DNA from: Muriicola sp. Z0-33
Lineage (GTDB): Bacteria; Bacteroidota; Bacteroidia; Flavobacteriales; Flavobacteriaceae
Direction of reading: 5' to 3'
Assembly: GCF_026126425.1 (NCBI RefSeq)
Contig: NZ_JAFMPW010000011.1
Coordinates: forward strand, 97,352-161,351
DNA length: 64,000 nt
Below, piece after piece: positions 16,138 to 25,538 of this stretch (position 1 is its first letter; each line of letters opens with the position of its first letter). A model generated the notes under the pieces. It had not been told where the DNA came from. It did not search any database and saw only the letters and a list, made by a program, of their open reading frames with translations. The position numbers were made by a program, and so were the translations under genes.

Positions 16138-18537
16138 TTATTTTCCTGTTATGTGCAATTCCGTGAAATCCTTTTTGACCTCAATAGTGTTATTGCCATT
16201 CAGTTTTACATCCTTGAGCGCTACTTTAACATTGTCAACTTCTATGCCAGAAATTTTAAAAGGGAGGCCGTGTAATTTTATTTTAAAGTTTTCATAAGGG
16301 GTAATAAAAGAACCATCCTTAAACTGCTGAATTATTAATTCCTTCTTTTTTCCAAGGAGTTTAAGCCTTCTTAGACTATAGCCTTCTTTTTTGTAGTCAT
16401 AACCGTCCTGGGCATCTTCATATACCAGGGATTTTTCTTCGCCCAATTTATAATATATATCCAGGATCATCTCATTAATTTCCTTTTCGCCAACATATTG
16501 CTGAATAGGATATTTGGGAATAATTGCACCTTCTTTTATAAAAATTGGAATTTTATCAAGGTCGGCCGCCACCCATTTTTCTACACCTCCATTTACAACT
16601 TCCTCGGTCCAGTAATTAAACCAGTTGCCTCTTGGGATATACATTCTTCTCCCCTGGGAATTGGGTTCCTGAATTGGGCAGACTAAAATTTGTTTTCCAA
16701 AAATAAACTCATCCGTCCTGAAATGGGTCTGTGTATCTTCCTGATCATAATGAAACAATGATTGTAGCATTGGAGTTCCGGCATTGGAATACCTCCAGAA
16801 CATCGTATATAAATAAGGCAATAACTGATAGCGAATCTCGATAAATTTCCGGACTACATCTGTAACTTCTTTCCCAAAAGACCATGGCTCCTGATCCCCG
16901 TGGTCGCCACTGGAATGCACACGGCAAAATGGATGAAAAATCCCCAACTGAATCCATCTGGCAAAGAGTTCCCCATTGGGTTGTTCGGCGAAGCCTCCAA
17001 TATCTGAACCAACAAAAGAGTACCCGCTCATACACATTCTTTGTGCCTGCACATTGGCTATCCATAAATGTTCCCAGGTGGCCACATTATCACCTGTCCA
17101 GGTAGAGGAATACCTTTGAGTACCAGCAAAAGCCGCTCTGGTAATAACAAAAGGCCTTTTTGGGTAAACATACTTCTTTACGCCCTCATAAGTGGCTCTA
17201 ACCATCTGCATCCCGTAAATATTATGGGCCTTTCTATGGGTGCAGGGATGCCCGTCAAAATTGTGTCGTGTATCCAGAGGTGCCGTCTTTGTGGGTACTT
17301 CCATCACAGCCGGTTCATTCATATCATTCCAAACTGCATGTACGCCTGTTTCGGTCATGAATTCCTTATAGAGTTCTGCCCACCATTCTCTAACTTTCGG
17401 ATTGGTAAAATCGGGAAAATTACACTGGCCTGGCCAAACCTTGCCTCGCATTGCAGGGCCGTCTCCACGCTTGCAGAAATAATCGTTTTCAACAGCCTCA
17501 TTATACACCCAATAATCACGGTCTATCTTAATTCCGGGATCTATCATGACCACCGTTTTAAACCCGTCATCATTAAGTTCGTCTATCATCCGCTTGGGAT
17601 CCGGGAATTTCTTTTTGTCCCAGGTAAAACAACGAAACTCATCCATATAATCAATATCCAGGTAAATGGCATCACAGGGGATCTTGAGTTTTCTGAACTG
17701 AGCTGCAATTTCCTTTACATTACTCTCTGGAAAATAGCTCCATTTAGATTGGTGATATCCCAGCGCCCACATTGGAGGAAGTTCTGGTGTTCCTGTGAGG
17801 TTGGTATAGAGTTTAACCACCTCTAACATCTCCGGGCCATAAAAGAAATAATAATTCATCTCTCCCCCATCTGCCCAGAAGCTGGTTACATTTCTTCGTT
17901 CATGGGCAAAATCAAAATAGGTCCTGAAAGTATTGTCAAAAAAGAGTCCATACGCCTGGTTATGGTGCAAGCCAATATAGAAGGGCACCGCTTTATAGAG
18001 CGGCTCCTGATCCTTCCCATAGGCATACTGATCTGTACACCAGTTATTTACCCTCTTGCCTTTTAAATTAGAATGGGTAGCTTTATCGCCCATGCCATAG
18101 AAACTCTCCGAAGGCTGGGTAATTTTACTCATCTTTACCGTATTACCGCCGTGAGTATAATTTTCTTCCCAATGAAATCCTATTTCATCTTCATTTAATA
18201 TTGTTCCCTGAAGATCGGAAATTTGAGTTCTTAAAGATTTTTTGTCAATCAGTACCTTCAATTTGGAAGTTTCTACCAAATATTCGGTTTTGGTTTCAGA
18301 GGTTTGTAGTTTGTTATAACCATTGGTGGCATTTTCACTAATGGCATATGAAAAGTCGGGCTCAAATACGTGCTCTGTCGCGTATCGAAATCTAATTACT
18401 CCATCCTGAAGTACAGACAATTCCAAGATTACACCATTCTCCGTAGTAAAATATAGCTTGTGGGTATCTTTTTTAAAATCTACAATTTGGTTGGGATATA
18501 AATTACCCTTGTACTCCAGTTCGGTATTGGTAATCAT
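16138..18537 (-). CDS. Alpha-glucosidase, glycoside hydrolase family 31
   Basis: 799 residues. The GH31 catalytic core is clear: AIYLDIDYMDEF, then the nucleophile region WNDMNEPAVME (Asp in WNDMNEP), the acid/base region in TGDNVATWEHL and GSDIGGFAEQP, and HPFCRVHSSGDH. An N-terminal beta domain (about 1-230) and a C-terminal beta domain (about 640-799) are as usual for the family. There is no signal peptide, so it should act in the cytoplasm, releasing glucose from alpha-glucans or maltooligosaccharides. It follows glgE, maltokinase and glgB and so belongs with glycogen-type metabolism. A gap of 110 bases separates it from glgB and holds a possible weak terminator. Confidence 0.94.
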   Translation of the reverse strand: MITNTELEYKGNLYPNQIVDFKKDTHKLYFTTENGVILELSVLQDGVIRFRYATEHVFEPDFSYAISENATNGYNKLQTSETKTEYLVETSKLKVLIDKKSLRTQISDLQGTILNEDEIGFHWEENYTHGGNTVKMSKITQPSESFYGMGDKATHSNLKGKRVNNWCTDQYAYGKDQEPLYKAVPFYIGLHHNQAYGLFFDNTFRTYFDFAHERRNVTSFWADGGEMNYYFFYGPEMLEVVKLYTNLTGTPELPPMWALGYHQSKWSYFPESNVKEIAAQFRKLKIPCDAIYLDIDYMDEFRCFTWDKKKFPDPKRMIDELNDDGFKTVVMIDPGIKIDRDYWVYNEAVENDYFCKRGDGPAMRGKVWPGQCNFPDFTNPKVREWWAELYKEFMTETGVHAVWNDMNEPAVMEVPTKTAPLDTRHNFDGHPCTHRKAHNIYGMQMVRATYEGVKKYVYPKRPFVITRAAFAGTQRYSSTWTGDNVATWEHLWIANVQAQRMCMSGYSFVGSDIGGFAEQPNGELFARWIQLGIFHPFCRVHSSGDHGDQEPWSFGKEVTDVVRKFIEIRYQLLPYLYTMFWRYSNAGTPMLQSLFHYDQEDTQTHFRTDEFIFGKQILVCPIQEPNSQGRRMYIPRGNWFNYWTEEVVNGGVEKWVAADLDKIPIFIKEGAIIPKYPIQQYVGEKEINEMILDIYYKLGEEKSLVYEDAQDGYDYKKEGYSLRRLKLLGKKKELIIQQFKDGSFITPYENFKIKLHGLPFKISGIEVDNVKVALKDVKLNGNNTIEVKKDFTELHITGK

Positions 18538-18571
18538 TGTCGGTTTCTATTTATAGCGTTTTCGGACCAAC

Positions 18572-18592
18572 AAAAAAAAGACATTCGTCCTT
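18572..18592 (-). terminator. Possible weak terminator after glgB
   Basis: On the minus strand AAGGAC, loop GAAT and GTCTTT (one G-T pair) are followed by several more T. The stem is short, so partial termination between glgB and the GH31 gene is the most that can be said. Confidence 0.3.
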
Positions 18593-18647
18593 AATAAGGA
18601 AATGATCTTATCATCATTTACGAACTATAACGATTTAGTGCCATTTT

Positions 18648-20543
18648 TTAAGAAATTATCACTACAGAAAGGGGTGGAATTGTGATTTCGATAGAATTTT
18701 TTTGACCATGATAGGGAATTTTGTCTTTTTTAATCGAAGAATTTTTAATTCCACTGCCCCCGTATATCGTGTCATCACTATTAAAAATCTCTTTTAACCT
18801 TCCGGCCTTCGCAATGCCAATTCTGTAATTTTCCCGCACTACCGGAGTAAAGTTGCACACCACAATAAGATCATTCTTTTTGTCGTGCCCCTTTCTTACA
18901 TAGCTTAGAACAGAGTTCTCATAATCTCCGTAATCTATCCAGTTAAATCCTTCCGGGCTAAATTGCTTTTCGTATAAAGCAGGGTAGGTCTTATAAATGG
19001 TATTCAGTTCTTTTACTACTTGCTGTATGCCTTTGTGGAATTCAAATTCGGTTAAATGCCAATCCAGACTATGATCGTAATTCCATTCGGATGATTGTCC
19101 AAACTCACCACCCATAAAAATCAGGTTAGTTCCCGGGTGGGTAAACATATATCCGAAAAGCAATCTCAAGTTGGCAAATCGTTGCCATTCGTCACCTGGC
19201 ATCCTGTAAAGCAATGACTGCTTTCCATAGACCACCTCATCATGGGAAAAAGGAAGCATAAAGTTCTCGGTAAAAGCATAGGTCATACTGAAGGTAATAT
19301 CATCCTGATGATGTCTTCTGTAAACAGGTTCTTTTTTAAAGTATTCAAGGGTATCGTGCATCCAGCCCATCATCCATTTCATGCCAAAACCAAGTCCGCC
19401 CAAATCAACCGGTCTGGATACTCCGGAGAACGCGGTAGATTCTTCAGCAATGGTCTGTACCCCATTAAAACTCCGGTAAATTTCACTATTGAGTTCTTTG
19501 ATAAATGAAATGGCTTCTAAATTCTCGTTATTGCCATATATATTGGGCTCCCACTCCCCTTCCTCCCTGGAGTAGTCCAAATAAAGCATGGAGGCCACAG
19601 CATCTACCCTTAAACCGTCAACATGAAACTGATCTAACCAGTACAAGGCGTTACTAATTAAGAAAGCCCTTACTTCATTTCTCCCATAATTGAATATTAA
19701 ACTCTTCCAATCCGGATGATATCCCTTTCTTCTGTCGGGATTTTCATATAGATGAGAACCGTCAAAGAATCCAAGGCCATGGGCGTCTTCAGGAAAATGT
19801 GATGGCACCCAATCCAGAATAACCCCTATGTCGTTTTGATGTAGTTTGTCTATCAGTAACTTAAAATCCTCCGGCTTTCCAAACCTGCTGGTAGGTGCAA
19901 AATATCCCGTTAACTGATAGCCCCATGAGGGGTCGTACGGATATTCCATGATTGGCATAAATTCTACATGGGTAAAATTCATTTCCTTTAAATAGGCCAC
20001 CAGTTCTTCGGCGAGCTGGTTGTAGCTCATGAACTTATTGTCTTTTGTCCGGCGCCATGATCCCAGATGTACTTCATATACAGAATATGGCCTGTCCAGA
20101 CCATTTTTCTCTCCCCTATACCCCATCCAGGCTTTATCTTTCCATTTGTAATTTTCGTGCCAGACTACAGAGGCTGTATTTGGTGGGTGCTCGCAATACC
20201 TGGCAAAAGGATCTGCCTTTTCTGTAGCGATATCCTGGTTATTTGAAATTATTTTGTATTTGTACTTTGTCCCCAAATCTACCCCCGGGATAAATCCTTC
20301 CCAGATTCCACTCTCATCCCATCTGACATTTAGTTTGTGATCCCCTTCTAACCAATAATTGAAATCGCCGATAACGGCCACAGATTTTGCCGAAGGCGCC
20401 CAAACAGCAAAATAGGTGCCCTTAACCCCATCTACCTCTATTGGGTGCGATCCCAGTTTGTCATACAGCCTGTAATGTTTACCTGATTTGAAAAGTGCTA
20501 TATCGAAATCGGAGAATAGACTGTGTACTACAACTTTACTCAT
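18648..20543 (-). CDS. glgB: 1,4-alpha-glucan branching enzyme
   Basis: About 631 residues. It makes alpha-1,6 branches in glucan. A CBM48 beta-sandwich (about 35-120, GTYFAVWAPSAKSVAVIGDFN) is followed by the GH13 barrel with conserved regions DWVPSHF, GLRVDAVASML (nucleophile Asp), TIAEES (acid/base Glu) and PFSHDEV, and by a C-terminal beta domain. I chose ATG 20543 (MSKVVVHSLFSDFD) because it removes the overlap with the maltokinase stop. An earlier in-frame ATG at 20564 would add seven residues and overlap by 14 bases. Third gene of the glgE operon. Confidence 0.95.
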   Translation of the reverse strand: MSKVVVHSLFSDFDIALFKSGKHYRLYDKLGSHPIEVDGVKGTYFAVWAPSAKSVAVIGDFNYWLEGDHKLNVRWDESGIWEGFIPGVDLGTKYKYKIISNNQDIATEKADPFARYCEHPPNTASVVWHENYKWKDKAWMGYRGEKNGLDRPYSVYEVHLGSWRRTKDNKFMSYNQLAEELVAYLKEMNFTHVEFMPIMEYPYDPSWGYQLTGYFAPTSRFGKPEDFKLLIDKLHQNDIGVILDWVPSHFPEDAHGLGFFDGSHLYENPDRRKGYHPDWKSLIFNYGRNEVRAFLISNALYWLDQFHVDGLRVDAVASMLYLDYSREEGEWEPNIYGNNENLEAISFIKELNSEIYRSFNGVQTIAEESTAFSGVSRPVDLGGLGFGMKWMMGWMHDTLEYFKKEPVYRRHHQDDITFSMTYAFTENFMLPFSHDEVVYGKQSLLYRMPGDEWQRFANLRLLFGYMFTHPGTNLIFMGGEFGQSSEWNYDHSLDWHLTEFEFHKGIQQVVKELNTIYKTYPALYEKQFSPEGFNWIDYGDYENSVLSYVRKGHDKKNDLIVVCNFTPVVRENYRIGIAKAGRLKEIFNSDDTIYGGSGIKNSSIKKDKIPYHGQKNSIEITIPPLSVVIIS

Positions 20544-20550
20544 AATCTTC

Positions 20551-22185
20551 TTAGTTTCTATCATTAATAATGCCCATAATCCCCTCTAAAGGAATTACAG
20601 CCCACATTGGCCTGGAGTTCATTTCGTAGCCCAACTCATAAACAGCTTTTTCCAACATGCAATACTTTAGCAAAAATATCCGCTCCTGGCTATAGCCAAT
20701 GTTTAGATTGTGTTCCTGGATAAGGCTGACATAATTCTCCATAAAAACCCCGATGAAATATCTATATAACAATTCCCCGGCCTTAAAGAGTTCTTCCTGA
20801 GAATAAGGATAATTATCTCCCTGGTTAAATATGGTTGCATAAATTGCGTAATGAAAAGACCGGAATATCCCAGCTATATCTTTTAAAGGTGGTTGCTTCA
20901 CCTTTCTGTCCCTAATGGTACTTTCTGGCTCCCCTTCAAAATCCAGTAAATAAAAATCATCATCCTTTACCAGAATCTGCCCCAGATGGTAATCTCCATG
21001 CACGCGTATGCGCTCCCCTTTGAGTTTCGTCCAGTCGAAAGCCACAAACCGTTTTCTAATTTCGTTTTTTCGCTCAAGAAATTCCTTCGCCAGATCCAAA
21101 GATCTGCCCTCGAGCCTGTGCAGGCTGTTTTCTACAGTATTTAAGCGGTTCTGAAACTGATACAGCAAGCGGTTCTTTAACCACACTTCATAATCCCCGT
21201 TAAAATGGGTTGGTGTAAAAGCGGTATCCTCGAACTCTGATCCCAGGGCCACATGCATTTCTGCAGTACGCCTTGCGAGTACCTGAAGTTTTAAAAAGAT
21301 ATTGAGCCCGGCCCAATCTATAATTTCAGGAGGAACATCTCCAATTTTTAATCTTTGAAATAATTCTGTTGAAGGGAGGTTATCTACATGGATCTTTTTG
21401 TATTCGAGATTACTGAAAATCTTGTGCAATTCCTTAAGAAAATAATCCCAAGCATCTCCCTGGTTGGGTACCAACTCCTGCATTAATGCTATAGTGATAT
21501 ACACATTCTCTACATCTATTATGTTAAGGCTCCCCTGATAGGCCGGAGTGTTTTTGTACTCCCTGCGCTCGGACAGGTATCTGCTCATCTCATAATCCGG
21601 ATTCTTATCGGCATATATTCTTCGGAAAAATTTAATTACTGAAGTATCATTAATAATTATCGAAGTATTGCTCTGCTCCAGTCCCATAAATTTTGAGGAA
21701 ATATATTCGGTTTCCGTAAAATTTATACTCTTGTGGTATTGTACCCTGGTAGTGTCATTGGGTTCGGCGTTAATGATCCTTTCAAAGACCAATTTCCTGA
21801 AAGACTCCAGATTAATCGCATCAATTATAAAACCTTCCTGTCCTTTTATGGACAAAGGCAATATCCGGTCTTTTTCCGCAAAACTCTCATCAGAAACAAA
21901 GGCAATGGGCAAAAAGTAGTGCTGATAGAATGCCTCTTCAAAATTTACTTCCAAAAGCAACCCATAATACATTTCTTCATTCTGCTGTATCCTGAAATAC
22001 TCCTGAAGTTCTATATATTTTAGTTTGCTCGACTTACCTCCGTACCAGCGTTGTTTTAGTATATACTCCTCTAAAATATCGGAGAGAAATACTTTTACAA
22101 ACTTTTTGTCATCCAACAGATTTTCCCATTCCACATCAAATTTGTAGGGGGGCTGCAATATGGATTCCTGCTTCTTTTTAGACAT
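20551..22185 (-). CDS. mak: Maltokinase
   Basis: 544 residues. The N-terminal motif FILKQRWYGG-like (YILKQRWYGGKSSK) is typical of maltokinase caps, and the kinase core contains VHGDYHLGQILV (catalytic loop) and LLDFEGEP (metal-binding loop), as in the aminoglycoside-phosphotransferase fold. It makes maltose 1-phosphate from maltose and ATP, the donor for GlgE. In many bacteria this domain is fused to trehalose synthase (TreS), but here it is free-standing. It starts 2 bases after the glgE stop and is followed by glgB, so the three genes are surely cotranscribed. Confidence 0.9.
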   Translation of the reverse strand: MSKKKQESILQPPYKFDVEWENLLDDKKFVKVFLSDILEEYILKQRWYGGKSSKLKYIELQEYFRIQQNEEMYYGLLLEVNFEEAFYQHYFLPIAFVSDESFAEKDRILPLSIKGQEGFIIDAINLESFRKLVFERIINAEPNDTTRVQYHKSINFTETEYISSKFMGLEQSNTSIIINDTSVIKFFRRIYADKNPDYEMSRYLSERREYKNTPAYQGSLNIIDVENVYITIALMQELVPNQGDAWDYFLKELHKIFSNLEYKKIHVDNLPSTELFQRLKIGDVPPEIIDWAGLNIFLKLQVLARRTAEMHVALGSEFEDTAFTPTHFNGDYEVWLKNRLLYQFQNRLNTVENSLHRLEGRSLDLAKEFLERKNEIRKRFVAFDWTKLKGERIRVHGDYHLGQILVKDDDFYLLDFEGEPESTIRDRKVKQPPLKDIAGIFRSFHYAIYATIFNQGDNYPYSQEELFKAGELLYRYFIGVFMENYVSLIQEHNLNIGYSQERIFLLKYCMLEKAVYELGYEMNSRPMWAVIPLEGIMGIINDRN

Positions 22186-22187
22186 GT

Positions 22188-24125
22188 TTATTTCTTAAGA
22201 TGAAAAAGATGAAATGGTAGCGCCGGATGAAGTTCTATATAATTCCATTCATTGTGCCAAATATACCCATTATTAGTGATAACATCTCGCAATTCAAGTG
22301 CCTGACCGTTGTGGATTCCCAATGCATCCAATGGTAGTTGTAATTGCCCTCTCTGCGCGTAATGGGGATCTAGGTTAATGACAACCAAAAATTCATCGGT
22401 TTTATCGTCATCCCATTTATAAAAGGCCAGCAGCTGATCATTTTCAACTCCGCAAAAACGAATATTGTTGGTTTGTTGAAAAGCCTTATGCTCTTTTCTG
22501 ACCTGGTTAATTTTGCCTATCAGATGGGTGATTTTATTCTCAATAGACCAATCCCAGTGGCGTACTTCGTATTTTTCGCAGTCCAGGTATTCTTCCTTTC
22601 CCGGCATGGCATCGGTGACCATATATTCGAATACCGGGCCATAAATTCCCAAATTCCCACATAAAGTAGCCGCCAATGCATATCGAATCAAATGCATGGC
22701 CTCGTTGGCTCCCTGAAGGTGATACGGGTTGATATCCGGAGTATTCGGCCAGAAATTTGGCCGGTAATATTCCTTCATTTCACTTTGGGTCAGCTCTACC
22801 ATATATTCTATGAGCTCATGTTTCTGAACCCTCCAGGTAAAATAAGTATACGATTGGGAGAACCCCTGTTTTGCCAATTGCTGCATTACCTTTGGTCTGG
22901 AAAAGGCCTCAGCAAGAAACAATACATCCGGATGTTTCTTTTTCACCTCATCTATCAACCAGCTCCAGAAATAATAGGGCTTGGTATGCGGGTTATCTAC
23001 ACGAAAAATAGTAATCCCCATCTTAATCCAATGCATGGTAACATCCAGTAGTTCCTTCCAAAGGGCCTTGTACCCTGAAGTCTCAAAGTAAAAGTTAACT
23101 ATGTCCTGATATTTCTTGGGTGGATTCTCTGCATATTGTATGGTGCCATCCGGGCGTTTTCTAAACCATTCCGGGTGCTCTGTGACATAAGGATGATCTG
23201 GCGCGGCCTGAAATGCCAGGTCCATTGCTATCTCAATATCAAGATCTTTGGCTTTTTTTATAAGCGATTTAAAATCGGCTGCAGTGCCCAATTCGGGATG
23301 AATAGATTTATGCCCTCCTAGTTTAGATCCTATGCCCCATGGAACTCCTGAATCTCCTTCCAGGGCGTCAGTGGTATTGTTCTTCCCTTTCCTGTTTACT
23401 TCTCCTATGGGATGGATGGGAGGAAAATACAAGACGTCAAAGCCCATCCTGGCAACCCTGGGTAATAATTTTTCACAATCGTTAAAGGTACCATGTGCTC
23501 CTGGTTCAGGTGCGGAAGACCTTGGAAAGAATTCGTACCAGGTACTGAAATTGGCTTTTTTCCTGTCAACATATACTTTTAAAGTGGCACTCTCATTGGA
23601 AAATAACCGCTGAGGATGCGCTAAGAGCTTTTTATGAAGTTCCTTGGAACACGCCTCTTTGACAGCCGTTTCATAGTGTTTGTCTTCCTGGAAATGTACA
23701 CTCATTTCCTCTAATGCCACCTTTTCTTTTGCAGTAACCTGCCCTATAAGATACTCCAGGTATTTAACGCCGTCTAACAATTCACTTTTAACATGCTGCC
23801 CATCAGCAAGTTTCGCCTCAATACCATGTTGCCAGTTTAATCCATAATCTACCCAACCTCTTACTTTGTATTGATAAAAACCTTGTTGGGTTACCGGGAA
23901 ACTGGCCTTGTAAACATCATTCCCCAAATGCTCCATGGGGATAGTATCATATTTTTTGGCCTTATCGGTTTTATAGCATAATTCTGCCTGAATAACATCG
24001 TGTCCGTCTGGGAAAACATCGGCATACACGGTTACGGTTTCGCCTATTACCCTTTTAATGAAATTGGTACCTCCCTGTACCTGAGGTGAAACATTTTCTA
24101 TAATTACCCGTTCTTGTTTCAACAT
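22188..24125 (-). CDS. glgE: Alpha-1,4-glucan:maltose-1-phosphate maltosyltransferase
   Basis: 645 residues. GlgE extends alpha-1,4-glucan by two glucose units per maltose 1-phosphate. The N-terminal domain (about 1-115, VIIENVSPQVQGG and GETVTVYADVFPDGHD) and a helical insert precede the GH13_3 barrel, with DLAFQAAPDHPYV, the nucleophile region GITIFRVDNPHTKPY and the Glu-containing VLFLAEAFSRP. Motifs such as FPRSSAPEPGAHGTF are characteristic of GlgE. First gene of the minus-strand operon glgE-mak-glgB-GH31-M48. The 198-bp region upstream (24126-24323) holds no exact TAnnTTTG. Confidence 0.96.
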   Translation of the reverse strand: MLKQERVIIENVSPQVQGGTNFIKRVIGETVTVYADVFPDGHDVIQAELCYKTDKAKKYDTIPMEHLGNDVYKASFPVTQQGFYQYKVRGWVDYGLNWQHGIEAKLADGQHVKSELLDGVKYLEYLIGQVTAKEKVALEEMSVHFQEDKHYETAVKEACSKELHKKLLAHPQRLFSNESATLKVYVDRKKANFSTWYEFFPRSSAPEPGAHGTFNDCEKLLPRVARMGFDVLYFPPIHPIGEVNRKGKNNTTDALEGDSGVPWGIGSKLGGHKSIHPELGTAADFKSLIKKAKDLDIEIAMDLAFQAAPDHPYVTEHPEWFRKRPDGTIQYAENPPKKYQDIVNFYFETSGYKALWKELLDVTMHWIKMGITIFRVDNPHTKPYYFWSWLIDEVKKKHPDVLFLAEAFSRPKVMQQLAKQGFSQSYTYFTWRVQKHELIEYMVELTQSEMKEYYRPNFWPNTPDINPYHLQGANEAMHLIRYALAATLCGNLGIYGPVFEYMVTDAMPGKEEYLDCEKYEVRHWDWSIENKITHLIGKINQVRKEHKAFQQTNNIRFCGVENDQLLAFYKWDDDKTDEFLVVINLDPHYAQRGQLQLPLDALGIHNGQALELRDVITNNGYIWHNEWNYIELHPALPFHLFHLKK

Positions 24126-24323
24126 TTGGTTTCTAGCTTTGGTTGCGGTTAAATGTAACGATTTCTTCCTAAAATTTAGATGCTTCCACGGATATTTTAG
24201 TGGCTTTAAATTAAAAGTAAATTATTAGAATTAATTTTTTGGAACGCTTTTTGAATAGATAGTCAGACAAGCAAATAAAGGCTTAGCAGATAAGTCCAAT
24301 TAATAATCATTAAAGTAAGAATT

Positions 24324-24890
24324 ATGAAAAGTACACTACTTTTTCTCAGCGCATTTTTAACCTTGATATTTGTATCATGTGAAGGGCCTGTGGGTCCTCC
24401 GGGATTTGACGGACTAGATGGGCGTGACGGTCTGGACGGCCTGGACGGGGTAAATATATTGGGGCAGGTCCTGGAAATTGAAGGAGATTTTAATGCCGGT
24501 AACGATTATGCCATTTTTTATGAATTTCCTCAAACCGTTGAAGTTTTTGAATCTGATGTGGTGCTGGTTTATATTTTATGGGATCAGACCGAAGATGGTA
24601 ATGGGGAGCCGGTAGATATATGGCGATTATTACCACAAACCCGGATTTTAGATCAGGGTTTATTGCAGTATAATTTTGATCATACCTTTTTGGATGTAAG
24701 TGTTTTTCTTGAATCTGATTTTGACCTGGGCACGCTTACCGCTGGGGACACAGACAATCAGGTCTTTAGGATTGCAATCATGCCGGCAGATTTTAACTCT
24801 GGTGCGAAACTGAATACTTCTGATATCAATGCAGTAATGAGCACCCTAAACGTAAAAGAGGAAAACATTAACCGCGTAATCCTAAACTAG
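24324..24890 (+). CDS. Lipoprotein with collagen-like Gly-X-Y stalk
   Basis: 188 residues. The lipoprotein signal ends at a Cys at about residue 19 in VSCEG. Directly after the Cys come about eight Gly-X-Y triplets (GPVGPPGFDGLD, then GRDGLDGLDGV), a very short collagen-like segment, and then a beta-rich domain of about 145 residues with no family I recognise (LGQVLEIEGDFN, DYAIFYEFPQTVE). A Gly-X-Y segment next to the lipid anchor suggests a trimeric stalk that lifts the C-terminal domain off the membrane. Function unknown. The gene stands alone and has a strong terminator. Confidence 0.75.
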   Translation: MKSTLLFLSAFLTLIFVSCEGPVGPPGFDGLDGRDGLDGLDGVNILGQVLEIEGDFNAGNDYAIFYEFPQTVEVFESDVVLVYILWDQTEDGNGEPVDIWRLLPQTRILDQGLLQYNFDHTFLDVSVFLESDFDLGTLTAGDTDNQVFRIAIMPADFNSGAKLNTSDINAVMSTLNVKEENINRVILN

Positions 24891-24914
24891 AAGATATTTT
24901 ATAATAATTGGACT

Positions 24915-24942
24915 CCCCGTACTCTACAGTACGGGGTTTTTT
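24915..24942 (+). terminator. Terminator after the collagen-like lipoprotein
   Basis: CCCCGTACT at 24915-24923, loop CTAC, AGTACGGGG at 24928-24936, then six T. A perfect 9-bp stem. Confidence 0.9.
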
Positions 24943-24956
24943 ATAAATTGAATTCC

Positions 24957-24964
24957 TAACTTTG
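24957..24964 (+). promoter_or_regulatory. -7 element TAACTTTG upstream of msrB
   Basis: Exact TAnnTTTG match 41 bases before the msrB ATG at 25006 and 14 bases after the preceding terminator. No -33 TTG at the usual distance. Confidence 0.45.
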
Positions 24965-25005
24965 ACAGGCTTGTAATCTTATTACGTCTAAAACAAAAAA
25001 AAGTT

Positions 25006-25506
25006 ATGATAAAGCAAATTGTAGTTATAGGATGTATTCTCTTTTTAAGTTGTAAAGGAGTATCACAGGAAAAGGAGATGGTAGATGCCAACACCGATGA
25101 AAAGGAAATAGCATACGCCGTAAATAAGTCGGAAGAAGAATGGCGCAAGGAACTTACAGATATCGAATTTTATATTTTAAGGAAGGCCGGTACTGAAAAT
25201 CCGGGTACCAGTGATTTGTTGGACAATAAGCGCAAAGGCACCTATGTCTGTGCGGGATGTGCCACCCCTTTGTTCAAGAGCGAACACAAATTTGATTCTG
25301 GTACTGGATGGCCAAGCTTTGACCGAGAAATAAAGGGTAATGTTGCATATGATGTGGATTACAAAATAGGCTATAAGAGAACCGAAGAACACTGTGCAGT
25401 TTGCGGCGGACATCTGGGCCATGTCTTTGAAGATGGGCCAAGAGCTACTACAGGTTTAAGGCATTGTATTAACGGGGCGGCCCTGGATTTTGTGCCGGAG
25501 CAATAA
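25006..25506 (+). CDS. msrB: Peptide-methionine (R)-S-oxide reductase, lipoprotein form
   Basis: 166 residues. An N-terminal lipoprotein signal (ILFLSCKG, Cys17) precedes an MsrB domain at about 45-166. Zinc-binding pairs CAGC and CAVC are present, as are the motif GTGWPSFD and the catalytic Cys in RHCINGAALDF. The enzyme reduces methionine-R-sulfoxide in proteins. The lipid anchor places it in the periplasm or at the membrane, so it would repair envelope proteins and need an electron donor there. The next gene starts 32 bases later and may be in the same transcript. Confidence 0.94.
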   Translation: MIKQIVVIGCILFLSCKGVSQEKEMVDANTDEKEIAYAVNKSEEEWRKELTDIEFYILRKAGTENPGTSDLLDNKRKGTYVCAGCATPLFKSEHKFDSGTGWPSFDREIKGNVAYDVDYKIGYKRTEEHCAVCGGHLGHVFEDGPRATTGLRHCINGAALDFVPEQ

Positions 25507-25538
25507 GGGTCAGCAGATAGGACGATAATTAAAAACCA

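Noticed and set aside
17068..17826. Plus-strand open frame of 252 codons inside the GH31 gene
   Set aside because: Antisense of the conserved GH31 catalytic region; no recognisable motif.
16138..18537. Possibility that the 799-residue enzyme is the missing trehalose synthase
   Set aside because: It has the GH31 signature WNDMNEP and the GH31 domain order, whereas TreS is a GH13 enzyme.
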